DNA of 64,000 bases from assembly GCF_000328525.1 (NCBI RefSeq), contig NC_019964.1:1364001-1428000 (forward strand), written 5' to 3'. Position 1 is the first letter of the stretch. Each line of letters opens with the position of its first letter. The stretch is from Halovivax ruber XH-70. GTDB lineage: Archaea > Halobacteriota > Halobacteria > Halobacteriales > Natrialbaceae. Both the position numbers and the translations under genes were made by a program. Positions 25,931-34,828 of the stretch are shown here, piece by piece. The notes under the pieces are model-generated. The model worked only from the letters and a program-made list of their open reading frames with translations. It ran no database searches and had not been told where the DNA came from.

Positions 25931-26862
25931 GCGAGGATCAACCCTCCGGCGAAGGTGATCGCGTACAGCGTGAGCAACATTCCGGTCCGTTCGAGCGCGA
26001 AGTTGAGGTCGACTTCCCGCCAGACGAGCCGCCCGACCAGTATCGCGTGTGGAATCGTCAGTACCGGCACGAGGACGAACGTGGAGAGTTCGGTGTCGAT
26101 CCAGAGCCAGACCGGGATCAGGTACGCGAGGCCGACGAGGGACGCCCACTGGTACTTGCTGAACCGCCGACCGTACCGGACCGCGAGTGTTCGCTTCCCG
26201 GTTTCCCGGTCGGTGTCGATGTCTCGGAGGTTGTTCACGACGAGGATCGCCGTCGCGAGCGCGCCGATCGGGACCCCGGCCAGCAGCGCGAGTGCGGTGA
26301 TCGCCTCTGGTGGAACGGACAGTGGAACGCCCTCGACGAGCGTGTCGGCGGCCTGCACGTAGTACGTGCCGCCGACGGCGACCAGCCCGAAGTAGACGAA
26401 GACGAAGACGTCACCGAGTCCGTGATAGCCGAGCGGGTACGGGCCTCCGGTGTACGCCCAGCCGAACAGCACGCCGGTGAGTCCGATCACGAGGATCGGG
26501 AGCCCGCCGACGTAGACGAGGTACGTCCCCGAGGCGATCGCGAGGCCGAAGGTGACGATCGCCGCCGTTTTCACCTGACTCGCGGCGATGAGTCCCGACT
26601 GGGTCACGCGCGTAAAGCCCTCGCGGTCGTCCGTGTCCGCGCCGTGCTTCGCGTCGTAGTAGTCGTTGGCGAAGTTGGTCCCGATCTGGATGAGCGCCGC
26701 TCCGAGGAGCGCCAGGGCTGCCGGGAGCGGGGCGAAGACGTGATCGTGTACCGCCAGTGCCGTTCCGACGAGCACCGGGGCGATCGCCGCCGGAAGCGTC
26801 TGCGGGCGGGCAGCCATCAGCCACGCGCTCGTCGGAGAGACGTTCGACTCGGCCGTCGTCAT
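25927..26862 (-). CDS. menA: 1,4-dihydroxy-2-naphthoate polyprenyltransferase
   Basis: A 311-residue UbiA-family membrane enzyme that prenylates dihydroxynaphthoate to demethylmenaquinone. The first Asp-rich motif is NFANDYYDAKHGAD and the second is LRDIDTDRETGKRTLAVRYG, both with Mg-diphosphate ligands. About eight or nine helices are visible. Start MTTAESNVSPTSAW is followed by the family's ARPQTLPAAIAPVLVG. It precedes menC with overlapping GTGA and follows menB after 100 bases. Confidence 0.94.
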   Translation of the reverse strand: MTTAESNVSPTSAWLMAARPQTLPAAIAPVLVGTALAVHDHVFAPLPAALALLGAALIQIGTNFANDYYDAKHGADTDDREGFTRVTQSGLIAASQVKTAAIVTFGLAIASGTYLVYVGGLPILVIGLTGVLFGWAYTGGPYPLGYHGLGDVFVFVYFGLVAVGGTYYVQAADTLVEGVPLSVPPEAITALALLAGVPIGALATAILVVNNLRDIDTDRETGKRTLAVRYGRRFSKYQWASLVGLAYLIPVWLWIDTELSTFVLVPVLTIPHAILVGRLVWREVDLNFALERTGMLLTLYAITFAGGLILA

Positions 26863-26962
26863 TGGTCACTACTGTCGTCCCGCGAGAGTGTCAACGTTGG
26901 CATTGCGGTCGAGTGTGGTCTCGACCGATCACGACGAATTGCCGTCCGTCGGCTCAACTCCC

Positions 26963-27850
26963 TCAGTAGTGCCACGGATACTCCTCGAACTCGGGTTCGC
27001 GCCCTTCGACGAACGCGTCGCGGCCTTCTTTGGCCTCGTCGGTCATGTAGCCGAGGCGGGTCGCTTCGCCGGCGAAGACCTGCTGGCCGACGAAACCGTC
27101 GTCGGCCATGTTGAAGCCGTACTTGAGCATCCGCATGGCGGTCGGGCTCTTCGCGTTGATCCGCTCGCCCCACGAGAGCGCCGTTTCCTCGAGTTCGTCG
27201 TGGGGAACGACCTCGTTCACCATGCCCATCTCCGCTGCCTCGTCGGCCGAGTACGTCTTTCCGAGGAAGAAGACCTCGCGGGCCTTCTTCTGGCCGATCT
27301 GCCGTGCGAGGTACGCCGAGCCGAATCCGGCGTCGTAGCTCGCGACGTCGGGATCCGTCTGGAGGAATTGGGCGTGTTCCTGCGAGGCGAGTGTGAGGTC
27401 ACAGACGACGTGCAGGGAGTGACCCCCGCCGACGGCCCAGCCCGGAACGACGCAGACCACGACCTTCGGGAGGTGGCGGATCTGGCGCTGTACTTCGAGG
27501 ATGTGAAGCCGACCGCCCTCGGAGGCCCGGTCTTCGGTGCCGTCGTACTCGTACCCCGAGTCGCCGCGGATCGTCTGATCGCCGCCGGAGCAAAACGCCC
27601 ACTCGCCGTCCTTGGGTGACGGCCCGTTGCCGGTCAGCAGGACACACCCCACGTCCGTCTGGCGCTTCGCGTGGCGGAGCGCGTCCGAGAGCTCGTCGAC
27701 CGTCCTGGGGCGGAATGCGTTCCTGACCGCCGGTCGATCGAACGCGATCCGCACCGTCCCGGACTCGATCGCTCGATGGTAGGTAATATCCTCGAAATCG
27801 AATCCCGATACCGACTCCCATTGTGATTCGTCGAACAGATCGGACACCAT
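26963..27850 (-). CDS. menB: 1,4-dihydroxy-2-naphthoyl-CoA synthase
   Basis: A 295-residue crotonase-family enzyme that cyclises o-succinylbenzoyl-CoA. Family features are AFRPRTVDELSDALRHAK, CSGGDQTIRGDSGYEYDG (oxyanion loop and bicarbonate-site region) and VPGWAVGGGHSLHVVCDLT. The C-terminus ends in EPEFEEYPWHY, as expected of MenB. The Met at 27850 (MVSDLFDESQWE) is preferred; another in-frame ATG lies 14 codons upstream at 27892. It is the first gene of menB-A-C-E and is divergent from the J-domain gene. Confidence 0.93.
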   Translation of the reverse strand: MVSDLFDESQWESVSGFDFEDITYHRAIESGTVRIAFDRPAVRNAFRPRTVDELSDALRHAKRQTDVGCVLLTGNGPSPKDGEWAFCSGGDQTIRGDSGYEYDGTEDRASEGGRLHILEVQRQIRHLPKVVVCVVPGWAVGGGHSLHVVCDLTLASQEHAQFLQTDPDVASYDAGFGSAYLARQIGQKKAREVFFLGKTYSADEAAEMGMVNEVVPHDELEETALSWGERINAKSPTAMRMLKYGFNMADDGFVGQQVFAGEATRLGYMTDEAKEGRDAFVEGREPEFEEYPWHY

Positions 27851-27978
27851 TGTCGAATCCTTCGTGGTCGACCCCAAATAGCTTCCCGACACGGCGAGCG
27901 CCCCGCTGGAGTGGCCGCGCGTCGAGTGCCACCGGCGTCGATCGATTTTTTACGACGGCCCGACGAGTCGACGGAGAG

Positions 27979-29007
27979 ATGGGTGAGTCGTACTACGACG
28001 TCCTGGGCGTCACTCCCGACGCCTCAAGGGATGTGATCGAGCGTGCGTTTCGCGACTGTGTCCTCGAGACGCATCCCGATCACAACGACGACCCGGACGC
28101 GACCGCCGAGTTTACCACGGTGACGACCGCTGCCGACGTGCTCACCGACGAGACGGAACGGTCCCGATACGATCGACTCGGACACGCTGCGTACACTGGC
28201 GCAGCCGATCTCGGGAGTGCAACGGCAGATTCGACGAACGCAGCCGGGTCCCATCCCGACTCCAACCATGGTGACTCCACCCCTGACGACACCGCCACGA
28301 ACGCCGACCCGTCTGGAGCGACTGGGACTGGGCACTGGCCCGACGAGGAGTGGTGGGATCGCTACTCGACGAGGGCGAACGACGAGACCGATCGCTCGGG
28401 CCCGAGCCACCACGCTAGACAGCGCGCCCGCCGACAGCGAGCTCGGGCGAGCCAGCAGACGACGGACTGGCCGTTCGACCGAACTGGAACCGATTCGGCT
28501 TCGGTCGGCGATGCGGCCGCGAAGACAGCGTACGGAACTCACAGCGGCGAGCAGACGCGGTCGGCGCGTGGATCCGCCCACGACGCCTCCACAGGGGGCC
28601 ACTCGGACATGAATCGGTCCGCGCCTTCGTCAGATTTCGTCGTCTCGCAGTGGGACGACGACATCGCGGTCGACCGGTCCCTTGGTCCGATCGACGGCAC
28701 GACCCTCGTTGTCGGCGGCGGCATCGCCGTGATCTACCCATTTCTGGTGTACGCGTCGGTGACGCCCGCCTTCTCGTGGCCGGTCAATCTCCTGGTCGCG
28801 TGCTGTACGCTCGTGCTGGTGGGCTATCTCCTCACCGTGCCGCGGATCGCCCTCACCACGTTCGGTGGGTGGGGTCTCCTCGTCTCGGCCTGGTTCGGTC
28901 TCACGGGAGCGATCTCGCCGGTGGCTCCGCTCGCGCTCGTCGCGCAGGCGGGCTTCTGGATCCCGTTCGGGTACGCTACAGCGGTCTGGTGGGTGCTGAG
29001 ACAGTAA
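27979..29007 (+). CDS. Membrane-anchored J-domain (DnaJ-like) protein
   Basis: A 342-residue protein. Residues 1-68 form a J domain, MGESYYDVLGVTPDASRD, with His32-Pro33-Asp34 in ETHPDHND, so it can be expected to stimulate an Hsp70 ATPase. A long Ser/Thr/Asn/Gln/His-rich low-complexity linker (about 75-235) follows. The last 110 residues contain about four membrane helices and no zinc-finger or substrate domain of classical DnaJ. It lies on the plus strand between menB and menD, interrupting the menaquinone genes. The client and the role are unknown. Confidence 0.85.
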   Translation: MGESYYDVLGVTPDASRDVIERAFRDCVLETHPDHNDDPDATAEFTTVTTAADVLTDETERSRYDRLGHAAYTGAADLGSATADSTNAAGSHPDSNHGDSTPDDTATNADPSGATGTGHWPDEEWWDRYSTRANDETDRSGPSHHARQRARRQRARASQQTTDWPFDRTGTDSASVGDAAAKTAYGTHSGEQTRSARGSAHDASTGGHSDMNRSAPSSDFVVSQWDDDIAVDRSLGPIDGTTLVVGGGIAVIYPFLVYASVTPAFSWPVNLLVACCTLVLVGYLLTVPRIALTTFGGWGLLVSAWFGLTGAISPVAPLALVAQAGFWIPFGYATAVWWVLRQ

Positions 29008-29043
29008 CTGGAGGAAGGAGTCGTCGTCTCCACTAACTGCGTG

Positions 29044-30846
29044 TTAGCGTCGACACTCGGCGGCGATTCGCTCGACGAGTTCCTCGCGGCGTCGGTGACT
29101 CGATCCCGCATCGACGTGTACCGCGACGAGATTCGTGCCGTCCGACTCGCGTGCTGCTCTGTAGGTCGATTCGAAGTCGGCTGGGCTGGTGTCGTGGTAG
29201 TCGAAGTCGTACAACTGCGCTAGCGCCGAGAAGTCGAGCCCGTGGGGTGTCTTGAACTGTGCGGTAAACGGTGGATCGTGGGCTTCGATTGGGAGTTTGT
29301 GGAAGATACCGCCCCCGTCGTTGTGGACGACGACGATCGTCGCCTCGACGTCACACCGAGAGAGCGCGAGGAGCCCATTACTGTCGTGATAGAGCGCGAG
29401 ATCGCCGGTGACCAGTGTGAGCGGGTCGGTCGTGGCCCGGCCAGCGCCGAGTGCGGAGCTGACGATCCCGTCGATGCCGCTCGCTCCCCTGTTCGCGAGG
29501 ACGGTGACGTCGGCCGCGCGCGGCCGTCCGAAGAGGTCGGCGTCCCGGATCGGCATCGAGTTCGAGACGAAGACCGTCGAGGGGTCGGGCGTCCGTGCGA
29601 GGACGGTCCGGAGGACGCTTCCTTCGAGCGGGTCGGTTTCCAGCGTCTCAGTCGTCGTCGCCCCAGTGATCTGGTCGTCGACGACTTGCTCGGCGTCGAC
29701 GAACGTCTCGAGCCAGGTGTCACGTTCGTCCCCGCGTTGGTTTCGTTCGTCCGCCCTGTCCGTTCCGACGAGGCGATCGGCAAGGCCGTCTATCAGGTGG
29801 CGGGGGTCGGTCTCGACGAGGTCGGTGGCCGTGAACGTCGCTTCTCGCCACGACCCCGCCGGATCGATCAGGAACTGTCGACACGAGGCGTCTCGAAGGG
29901 TGTGCCGGAGCGTCTTGGACGTGGGGGCGTCGCCGATTTGGAGGACACAGTCCGGGGCGGGTACCTCGTCGACGTAGGCGTCGTAGCCGCCACAGATCGT
30001 GGGCGAGGCGACCGCCGGATCGAATCGGACGTCCGACAGCGGATCGGCGACGATTGGCGCCTGGATCGCCTCGGCCACGTCGACGAGCGTCTTCTGCCAG
30101 TCTGTGCCATCGTCGACGACACCCGGATCCGCGGGGCCGGCGACGAGCAACGGTCGCTCTGCCGCTTCGAGTGCGTTCGCGATCGAGTCGATCGTCCCTC
30201 TATCGGCCGTCTGCGTCCCGTTGGTCGTTCGGACGTAGGGCCCGTCTCGCGATTGTGCGAGCAGTGACTCGAGTCGCTCGTCGTCGATCGGTTCAGCGTT
30301 CGGGTCCGGATCGAGCGGCTTGGCGAACGAGCAGTTCAGGTGGACCGGTCCCGCCGGCGTCCCGGTCGACGTCGAGAGCGCTCTCGCGACGGTGGTTCGG
30401 ACGCTCCTGAGTCGACGGTCTTCGGGTGCCGGTTCCGGCAAATCGGCGAACCATCGGACGCTATCACCGTAGAGGGCCGTCTGATCGATCGTCTGGTTTG
30501 CCCCGCTCGCGGTGAGCTCTGCGGGTCGATCGGCCGTCAGGACGACGAGCGGGACGCGGCCGTGATCGGCCTCGATGACGGCGGGATGAAAGTTCGCCGC
30601 GGCCGTCCCGGAGGTGCAGACGAGCGCCGTGGGGCTTCCGGTACGACGACTTCGGCCGAGGGCGAAGAAGGCCGCAGCCCGTTCGTCGATTTGCGAGTAC
30701 ACCGTCACATCGGGATGTGCGTCGAACGCGGCGGTCAGCGGTGTCGATCGACTCCCCGGGGCGAGACAGACCGCGTCCAGGCCGCCGGCTGCGAGTTCGT
30801 CGACGATTGTCCGTCCCCAGAGTGTCGCTCGGTTTTGGTGTGTCAC
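29044..30846 (-). CDS. menD: SEPHCHC synthase (2-succinyl-5-enolpyruvyl-6-hydroxy-3-cyclohexene-1-carboxylate synthase)
   Basis: A 600-residue thiamine-diphosphate enzyme joining isochorismate and 2-oxoglutarate. The N-terminal pyrimidine domain has CLAPGSRSTPLTAAF, the acidic Glu site in SQIDERAAAFFALG and TSGTAAANFHPAVIEA. The C-terminal diphosphate domain has NRGASGIDGIVSSALG and GDLALYHDSNGL with downstream HNDGGGIF for Mg2+/ThDP. Length is slightly above bacterial MenD. It starts 14 bases after menF and is the second gene of menF-D, convergent with the J-domain gene. Confidence 0.95.
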   Translation of the reverse strand: MTHQNRATLWGRTIVDELAAGGLDAVCLAPGSRSTPLTAAFDAHPDVTVYSQIDERAAAFFALGRSRRTGSPTALVCTSGTAAANFHPAVIEADHGRVPLVVLTADRPAELTASGANQTIDQTALYGDSVRWFADLPEPAPEDRRLRSVRTTVARALSTSTGTPAGPVHLNCSFAKPLDPDPNAEPIDDERLESLLAQSRDGPYVRTTNGTQTADRGTIDSIANALEAAERPLLVAGPADPGVVDDGTDWQKTLVDVAEAIQAPIVADPLSDVRFDPAVASPTICGGYDAYVDEVPAPDCVLQIGDAPTSKTLRHTLRDASCRQFLIDPAGSWREATFTATDLVETDPRHLIDGLADRLVGTDRADERNQRGDERDTWLETFVDAEQVVDDQITGATTTETLETDPLEGSVLRTVLARTPDPSTVFVSNSMPIRDADLFGRPRAADVTVLANRGASGIDGIVSSALGAGRATTDPLTLVTGDLALYHDSNGLLALSRCDVEATIVVVHNDGGGIFHKLPIEAHDPPFTAQFKTPHGLDFSALAQLYDFDYHDTSPADFESTYRAARESDGTNLVAVHVDAGSSHRRREELVERIAAECRR

Positions 30847-30860
30847 GTATCCTCCTGTCG

Positions 30861-32213
30861 TCAGTGCAGTTCGTCGAGGATCGACCGGAACTTGAGGTCG
30901 ATCTCGGCGGCTTCCTCGTCGGCGTCACTTCCGGCGACGATTCCGTTGCCCGCGAAGAGCGTCACCGTCTCCCCGGCGATCACGCCCGATCGGATGCCGA
31001 CCGCGAACTCTCCGTCGCCGTGTTCGTCGAACCAGCCGATCGGTGCGGCGTACCAGCCCCGGTCGATCGGTTCGATCGCTCGAATCGTCTCACACGCCTG
31101 CGTTTGCGGGACGCCGCCGACGGCTGGCGTGGGGTGGAGCGCCCGAACGATGTCGAGGACGTGTGTGTTCGCACCGATTCGGCCGTGCATCGGGGTCTGC
31201 AGGTGCTGAATCGTCGCCAGCCGTTTGATCGTCTGTGGACGGACCGTGATCGATTCGACGAGGGCTGTGAGGTTCGTGCGGATGGCATCGACCACGAACG
31301 CGTGTTCGGCGTCGAGTTTCTCGCTCCGACGGAGGTCGGCGGCGTGACTCGTCTCCGCCTCCGGCGTCTCGCCCCTGGGGACCGACCCTGCCAGCGCCTC
31401 CGTTTCGAACGTCGTCCCGTCTTTCGCGATGAGGCGTTCCGGTGTCGCGCCGAAGAAGGACGAGCTGTCGGTGCCGTCGATCGCGAACCGATAACACGCC
31501 GGGTAGCGTCGCTGAAGTCGGGTGAGTATCGTCGGGAGTGCGAGGTCTCCGTCGAGTGTCGCGGTCAGTGATTGGGCCAGGACGATCTTCTGCAGTTCCG
31601 TCGACTCGATCGTCTCGACCGCTCGGTGCACCTGTCGACGCCACGCGTCGGTCGGGGTCGATCGTTCCTGTGACTCGATGGTCGGTGACTCTCCCGAGGT
31701 GACGGCCGGGGCCGATTCGAGCCGGGTTTGCCATCGATCGAGCTCGGTCGAGACGGCGTCGTCCGATCCGACGGCGGTGAGCCACGTTTCGTCGGCTGCG
31801 CTCACGACCTGAACGCGCGGAATGACGAACCGCGCTGGGCCGAACCCTTCCCACGGACTGTCGCCTCGATCGCTTCCGTTCGGAGTTTCGGTGACGGGGC
31901 GCTGATCGTGAAACGAGAATCCACCGAACGCGCGCGGGCGACCGACTGTCGGTCCGTCGTAGTCGAGCCGGGCGAACTGCGTCTCGGCTTGCTCGCGAAC
32001 GTCGTCGATTCGGGACGGACCGGTCGCGGTGAGCGACGCGGCGACGCCGCAGCCGACGATTTCGGGACCGGTCGGTGCGGTCCAGCTCAGTCGTCGCCTC
32101 GACGATGCTTCGAGGATTGGTTGCACCGAGACGTCGCCCAGTTGGCGACTTCGACTCACGAGTGCTGGTGACTCGGTCGTCGGTGACGGCTGCCCACCGG
32201 GGGCGTTCTCCAT
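30861..32213 (-). CDS. menF: Isochorismate synthase
   Basis: A 450-residue chorismate-binding enzyme that converts chorismate to isochorismate, the first step toward menaquinone. The conserved C-terminal half contains LQKIVLAQSL, SSFFGATPERLI, TEALAGSVPRG, HPTPAVGGVPQ, GWYAAPIGWFDEHGDGEFAVGIRS and the final FAGNGIVAGSDADEEAAE with Mg-binding Glu residues. The start MENAPGGQPSPTTE is the only good Met. A TATA-like stretch (CGATATAGTTAG) overlaps the 3' end of the upstream molybdoenzyme gene. Salicylate synthase is excluded by the neighbouring menD. Confidence 0.93.
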   Translation of the reverse strand: MENAPGGQPSPTTESPALVSRSRQLGDVSVQPILEASSRRRLSWTAPTGPEIVGCGVAASLTATGPSRIDDVREQAETQFARLDYDGPTVGRPRAFGGFSFHDQRPVTETPNGSDRGDSPWEGFGPARFVIPRVQVVSAADETWLTAVGSDDAVSTELDRWQTRLESAPAVTSGESPTIESQERSTPTDAWRRQVHRAVETIESTELQKIVLAQSLTATLDGDLALPTILTRLQRRYPACYRFAIDGTDSSSFFGATPERLIAKDGTTFETEALAGSVPRGETPEAETSHAADLRRSEKLDAEHAFVVDAIRTNLTALVESITVRPQTIKRLATIQHLQTPMHGRIGANTHVLDIVRALHPTPAVGGVPQTQACETIRAIEPIDRGWYAAPIGWFDEHGDGEFAVGIRSGVIAGETVTLFAGNGIVAGSDADEEAAEIDLKFRSILDELH

Positions 32214-32245
32214 TGGGCCAGATTCAGGCGGGCACGCCCTTCAGC

Positions 32246-32836
32246 CTAACTATATCGCTCCTCGTTCCACGGATTTGCTGTCTCGGAGTAACCACGTTTC
32301 TCCCAGAATCCCAGTGCCGGTTCGGTCAGGAACTCGATGCCGTCTACCCACTTGGCTCCCTTGTACGCGTAGCGATGTGGGGTGACGACGCGGACCGGGC
32401 CCCCGTGATCCGGCGGGAGGGGTTCACCGTCGAACTCCCAGGTGAGCAGTACTTCTTCGCGCATGCACGTTTCGAGTGGCAGGTCGGTTGTGTAGCCATC
32501 ACTCGCCGAAAACAGGACGTGGGCAGCGTCGTCAGTCACGCCGGCGTGCTCGGCGAGCGTGGGAAACGAGATGCCGGTGAACGTACAGTCGAACTTGCTC
32601 CAGCCCGTGACGCAGTGAAAGTCCTGCCGCTGGGTGACCGTCGGAAGCTCCCTGAATTCCTCCCAGGAGAGCGTCTGTGGCTCGTCTACGGCACCCGTAA
32701 TCGACAGCGACCACTCCTCGCGCGAGACGGCTGGCGTCTCCCCTTTCGAGAGGACCGGAAACGCGGTCGTCTTCCGCTGTCCGGGTGGTAATCGGTCCCC
32801 GTCGAACTCACGGTGGAGGTCCGTGACGTCTTCCAT
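32246..32836 (-). CDS. Molybdopterin-dependent oxidoreductase, sulfite oxidase/MsrP-like, cytoplasmic
   Basis: A 196-residue protein of the sulfite oxidase catalytic-domain family. The pterin-binding and Mo-ligand region is DFHCVTGWSKFDCTFTG, with the ligand Cys in HCVTG. Other blocks are PPDHGGPVRVVTPHRYAYK, GAKWVDGIEFL and the closing WEKRGYS, as in bacterial MsrP/YedY relatives. It lacks a Tat signal, so it should stay in the cytoplasm, unlike MsrP. Start at 32836 is preferred over a Met 15 codons upstream. The substrate, perhaps an S- or N-oxide, cannot be inferred. Confidence 0.88.
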   Translation of the reverse strand: MEDVTDLHREFDGDRLPPGQRKTTAFPVLSKGETPAVSREEWSLSITGAVDEPQTLSWEEFRELPTVTQRQDFHCVTGWSKFDCTFTGISFPTLAEHAGVTDDAAHVLFSASDGYTTDLPLETCMREEVLLTWEFDGEPLPPDHGGPVRVVTPHRYAYKGAKWVDGIEFLTEPALGFWEKRGYSETANPWNEERYS

Positions 32837-33285
32837 ACCGGTTGGACGGTCGGTACGGACGTATGTCTGGTGGTTTACCACCCGACGGAGAGCGACCGGC
32901 TACCGAGCGCCACGAGACGTGATTTGGCGTGGAGACCGTCGACTGAGGAGTTGAGACTGCCGACTGGGGAGTGGAGACCGTTCACTGAGGAGTTGAGACC
33001 GTCCACTGAGGAGGCGTGATGGCCGGCGCGAGGGGGCGGTTGGGCTCGTTCGGTCGCCGTCCGCCGAGGACGGTCGGCAAATTACTATTATTCTGTCACT
33101 TCTCCACTCGCTGGCAGCGGTGTGCCCCGGACCGACAGTTTCAATGGACCATTGTCTCCTTTCCGCACACCGATTCGTGGGGCGCGTGAAACGGGATGAA
33201 ACGGTCGGAAAAACGGAGCGTTCGGCGGAGACGAATCGATACGTTGGGGATAACCAAGTGCCGCGTCGCCGTCCGGTCGAAACGC
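32837..33285. other. Gene-poor stretch with tandem repeats
   Basis: 449 bases without a convincing gene. It contains four 21-bp tandem repeats (32932-33015) and an AT-rich spot near 33078-33092. Short open frames cross it on both strands but are rich in Arg, Ser and Pro and match no family. Confidence 0.55.
32932..33015. repeat. Four tandem 21-bp repeats
   Basis: Units begin at 32932, 32953, 32974 and 32995. The consensus is GAGACCGTC.ACTGAGGAGTT, and unit 2 is the most diverged. 21 bp is about two helical turns and also seven codons, and one plus-strand frame across it gives (R)PSTEEL-like heptads. The array lies about 100 bases upstream of the molybdoenzyme start. Confidence 0.8.
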
Positions 33286-33582
33286 ATGGCAACGAAACAA
33301 TTGATGCCTGACCAGTCGACCGAGAAGTCCGCAGGCGGGGTAGGCGACACATCGATGGGTCCGGCCGTGATGGCCGCAGCGGCGTCGGTGGGCCTGTCGT
33401 GGTACTACTTCTTCCTCAAGGGGGACAAACAACGCGGCTTGTTCGTCGGCCTCTGGCCGCCAACCATCCTGGCGTTCGCGAGCTATTTCAAGCAGCACCA
33501 GATGGAACAGACACTCTCGATGCTCACGTCGCCTGGGCGATCGCTCAAACAAACGTTCGACTCGATGATGGGCAGTTCGTAA
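33286..33582 (+). CDS. Small haloarchaeal membrane protein, function unknown
   Basis: A 98-residue protein beginning MATKQLMPDQSTEKSAGG. Two short hydrophobic segments (about 27-44 and 53-68) flank a KGDKQRG turn, and an amphipathic tail follows. Composition and base use are those of real haloarchaeal genes, and I believe similar small proteins occur in other haloarchaea, but I cannot name a family. The Met at 33286 is preferred because the upstream 30 codons are Arg-rich. No operon partner. Confidence 0.65.
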   Translation: MATKQLMPDQSTEKSAGGVGDTSMGPAVMAAAASVGLSWYYFFLKGDKQRGLFVGLWPPTILAFASYFKQHQMEQTLSMLTSPGRSLKQTFDSMMGSS

Positions 33583-33863
33583 GCTTCGGTCTGATTCGAT
33601 CCCGCGCCCTGATCTCTTTCCGCGTCGTTCCGTTCCGCGTCGTTCGAGTGGTTCGCTCACCGTGGCCGCTGCCATGTCCATCGAGAGCGGCAGCATCGAC
33701 TCGTCCGGTGCCCTGATGGCAACCGAGCGTCCGTCTGAACCCGACGACCGAGTCGATGGCGACGGACGGTACTGTCCGGGGCTATCCGCCACGCTGGCGG
33801 TCGTTCACAGCATGGTTGGATCCCCGTCAGGCTTAAATACCCCTCCACCGAAACCCGAATCAG
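33583..33863. other. Intergenic region before the RHH gene
   Basis: 281 bases without a supported gene. Only a doubled TTCCGCGTCGTTC (33618-33630 and 33633-33645) and the TATA-like box at 33832-33839 stand out. Confidence 0.5.
33832..33839 (+). promoter_or_regulatory. TATA-like box of the RHH gene
   Basis: CTTAAATA centred 28 bases before ATG 33864, giving a leaderless transcript. One of the clearest promoters in the window. Confidence 0.65.
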
Positions 33864-34076
33864 ATGCCGAAAGTCGAGCTCACGATTCCGGAACATCTCG
33901 AGATGCAGATCGCCCAGATGGTCGAACGCGGCGAGTTCGTCAACCGGGAAGAAGCGGTCGAAGATCTGCTCTCGACTGGGATCAAGGCGTACAAGACGAG
34001 CGGCCCACAGGACGAAGAGGAACCGGGATTCGAAGACGACGGAATGATGGGACACGACGACGAATACGTCTTCTGA
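33864..34076 (+). CDS. Ribbon-helix-helix (CopG-like) protein, DUF7120-type
   Basis: A 70-residue protein. Residues 3-7 (KVELT) would form the DNA-contacting strand and the region to about 45 (HLEMQIAQMVERGEFVNREE) the two helices of a ribbon-helix-helix dimer. The last 25 residues are an acidic tail. I recall nearly identical small proteins across haloarchaea under the name DUF7120. It is probably a small transcription factor. It has its own leaderless promoter and converges with the small membrane-protein gene at 34084. Confidence 0.82.
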   Translation: MPKVELTIPEHLEMQIAQMVERGEFVNREEAVEDLLSTGIKAYKTSGPQDEEEPGFEDDGMMGHDDEYVF

Positions 34077-34083
34077 CTCCGTT

Positions 34084-34266
34084 TTACAGCACGAACAGCG
34101 GGACGCCGAAACTGATTGCGAGTCCAACGACGAGCACGAGGATACCGACTGTCACCGTTTCAGTTCCGAATTCGCTCATTGGCGCCGTCTCTCGTGGCGT
34201 ATTCGGTTCCGTACTGTCTGGCGTGTCCGACTCGTCGGCGGCTGCGGTTTCCGGTTCGTCCGTCAT
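34084..34266 (-). CDS. Small single-helix membrane protein, function unknown
   Basis: A 60-residue protein: an acidic, Thr/Glu/Asp-rich first half (MTDEPETAAADESDTPDS) and a single hydrophobic helix from about 38 to the C-terminus, ending FGVPLFVL. Such acidic-head single-helix proteins are common and conserved in haloarchaea. It converges with the RHH gene, seven bases apart. No known function. Confidence 0.65.
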   Translation of the reverse strand: MTDEPETAAADESDTPDSTEPNTPRETAPMSEFGTETVTVGILVLVVGLAISFGVPLFVL

Positions 34267-34399
34267 GCGTAGTCGTAGCCGGGACGGCCCCTTAAACCCG
34301 TCTACAGCCGGTGACTAGCCCAGCGGGAAGGCACGGGTCACCGCTATTTGCTCGTGTCGTTCAATGCGTATTTATCCGACGGGTCGCTACCGAAACTAG

Positions 34400-34677
34400 A
34401 TGCCCTCCACAGACTGCACCCGTCGAGGGTTGCTTGCGACGTCGAGCGGGTTGCTCGGCGCCGCGTTGGCCGGTTGTTACGAGAGTGGACTCAACGGCTC
34501 GTCGAGTCCCGAACACAGTGGAGGGCTGACGAGCGCGTCAGGAACGACGCCGACAACGATCCCGACGTCCACGTGTCACTCGACGACGAATACCGCGTGT
34601 ATGCACGCTGTCGGGCGGAACTCGCGGCGCTCTCTGACGCTGTCACTACGTTTCGAGACCGATTGGGTGGGAACTGA
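34400..34677 (+). pseudogene. Tat lipoprotein gene, probably frameshifted
   Basis: ATG at 34400 opens a twin-Arg signal with a lipobox, STDCTRRGLLATSSGLLG ending LAGC, typical of haloarchaeal Tat-exported lipoproteins. In that frame the sequence after about residue 50 turns into non-acidic, atypical protein and stops at 34693. The frame starting one base earlier in each codon reads instead DVHVSLDDEYRVYARC...FRDRLGGN and stops at 34677, with a codon-position GC pattern typical of haloarchaeal coding. A single frameshift near 34540-34570 would join the two halves into a lipoprotein of about 92 residues. A sequencing error is possible. Confidence 0.5.
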
Positions 34678-34828
34678 CCGACTCTTCATGTGACCGGCAA
34701 CCGGCGGGTCGGTACTCCGAGAGACGAATTACGCCGCCCAGTAACCCCGCTCGCTGATACTGCGGCTACCACCCCCACTACTCCGGACCCCTTTACTACC
34801 TCCGTCTCCAACTCCCGATAGAAGCCGT

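Noticed and set aside
32932..33015. CRISPR-like array
   Set aside because: Repeats are contiguous with no spacers, period 21, so this is a tandem repeat.
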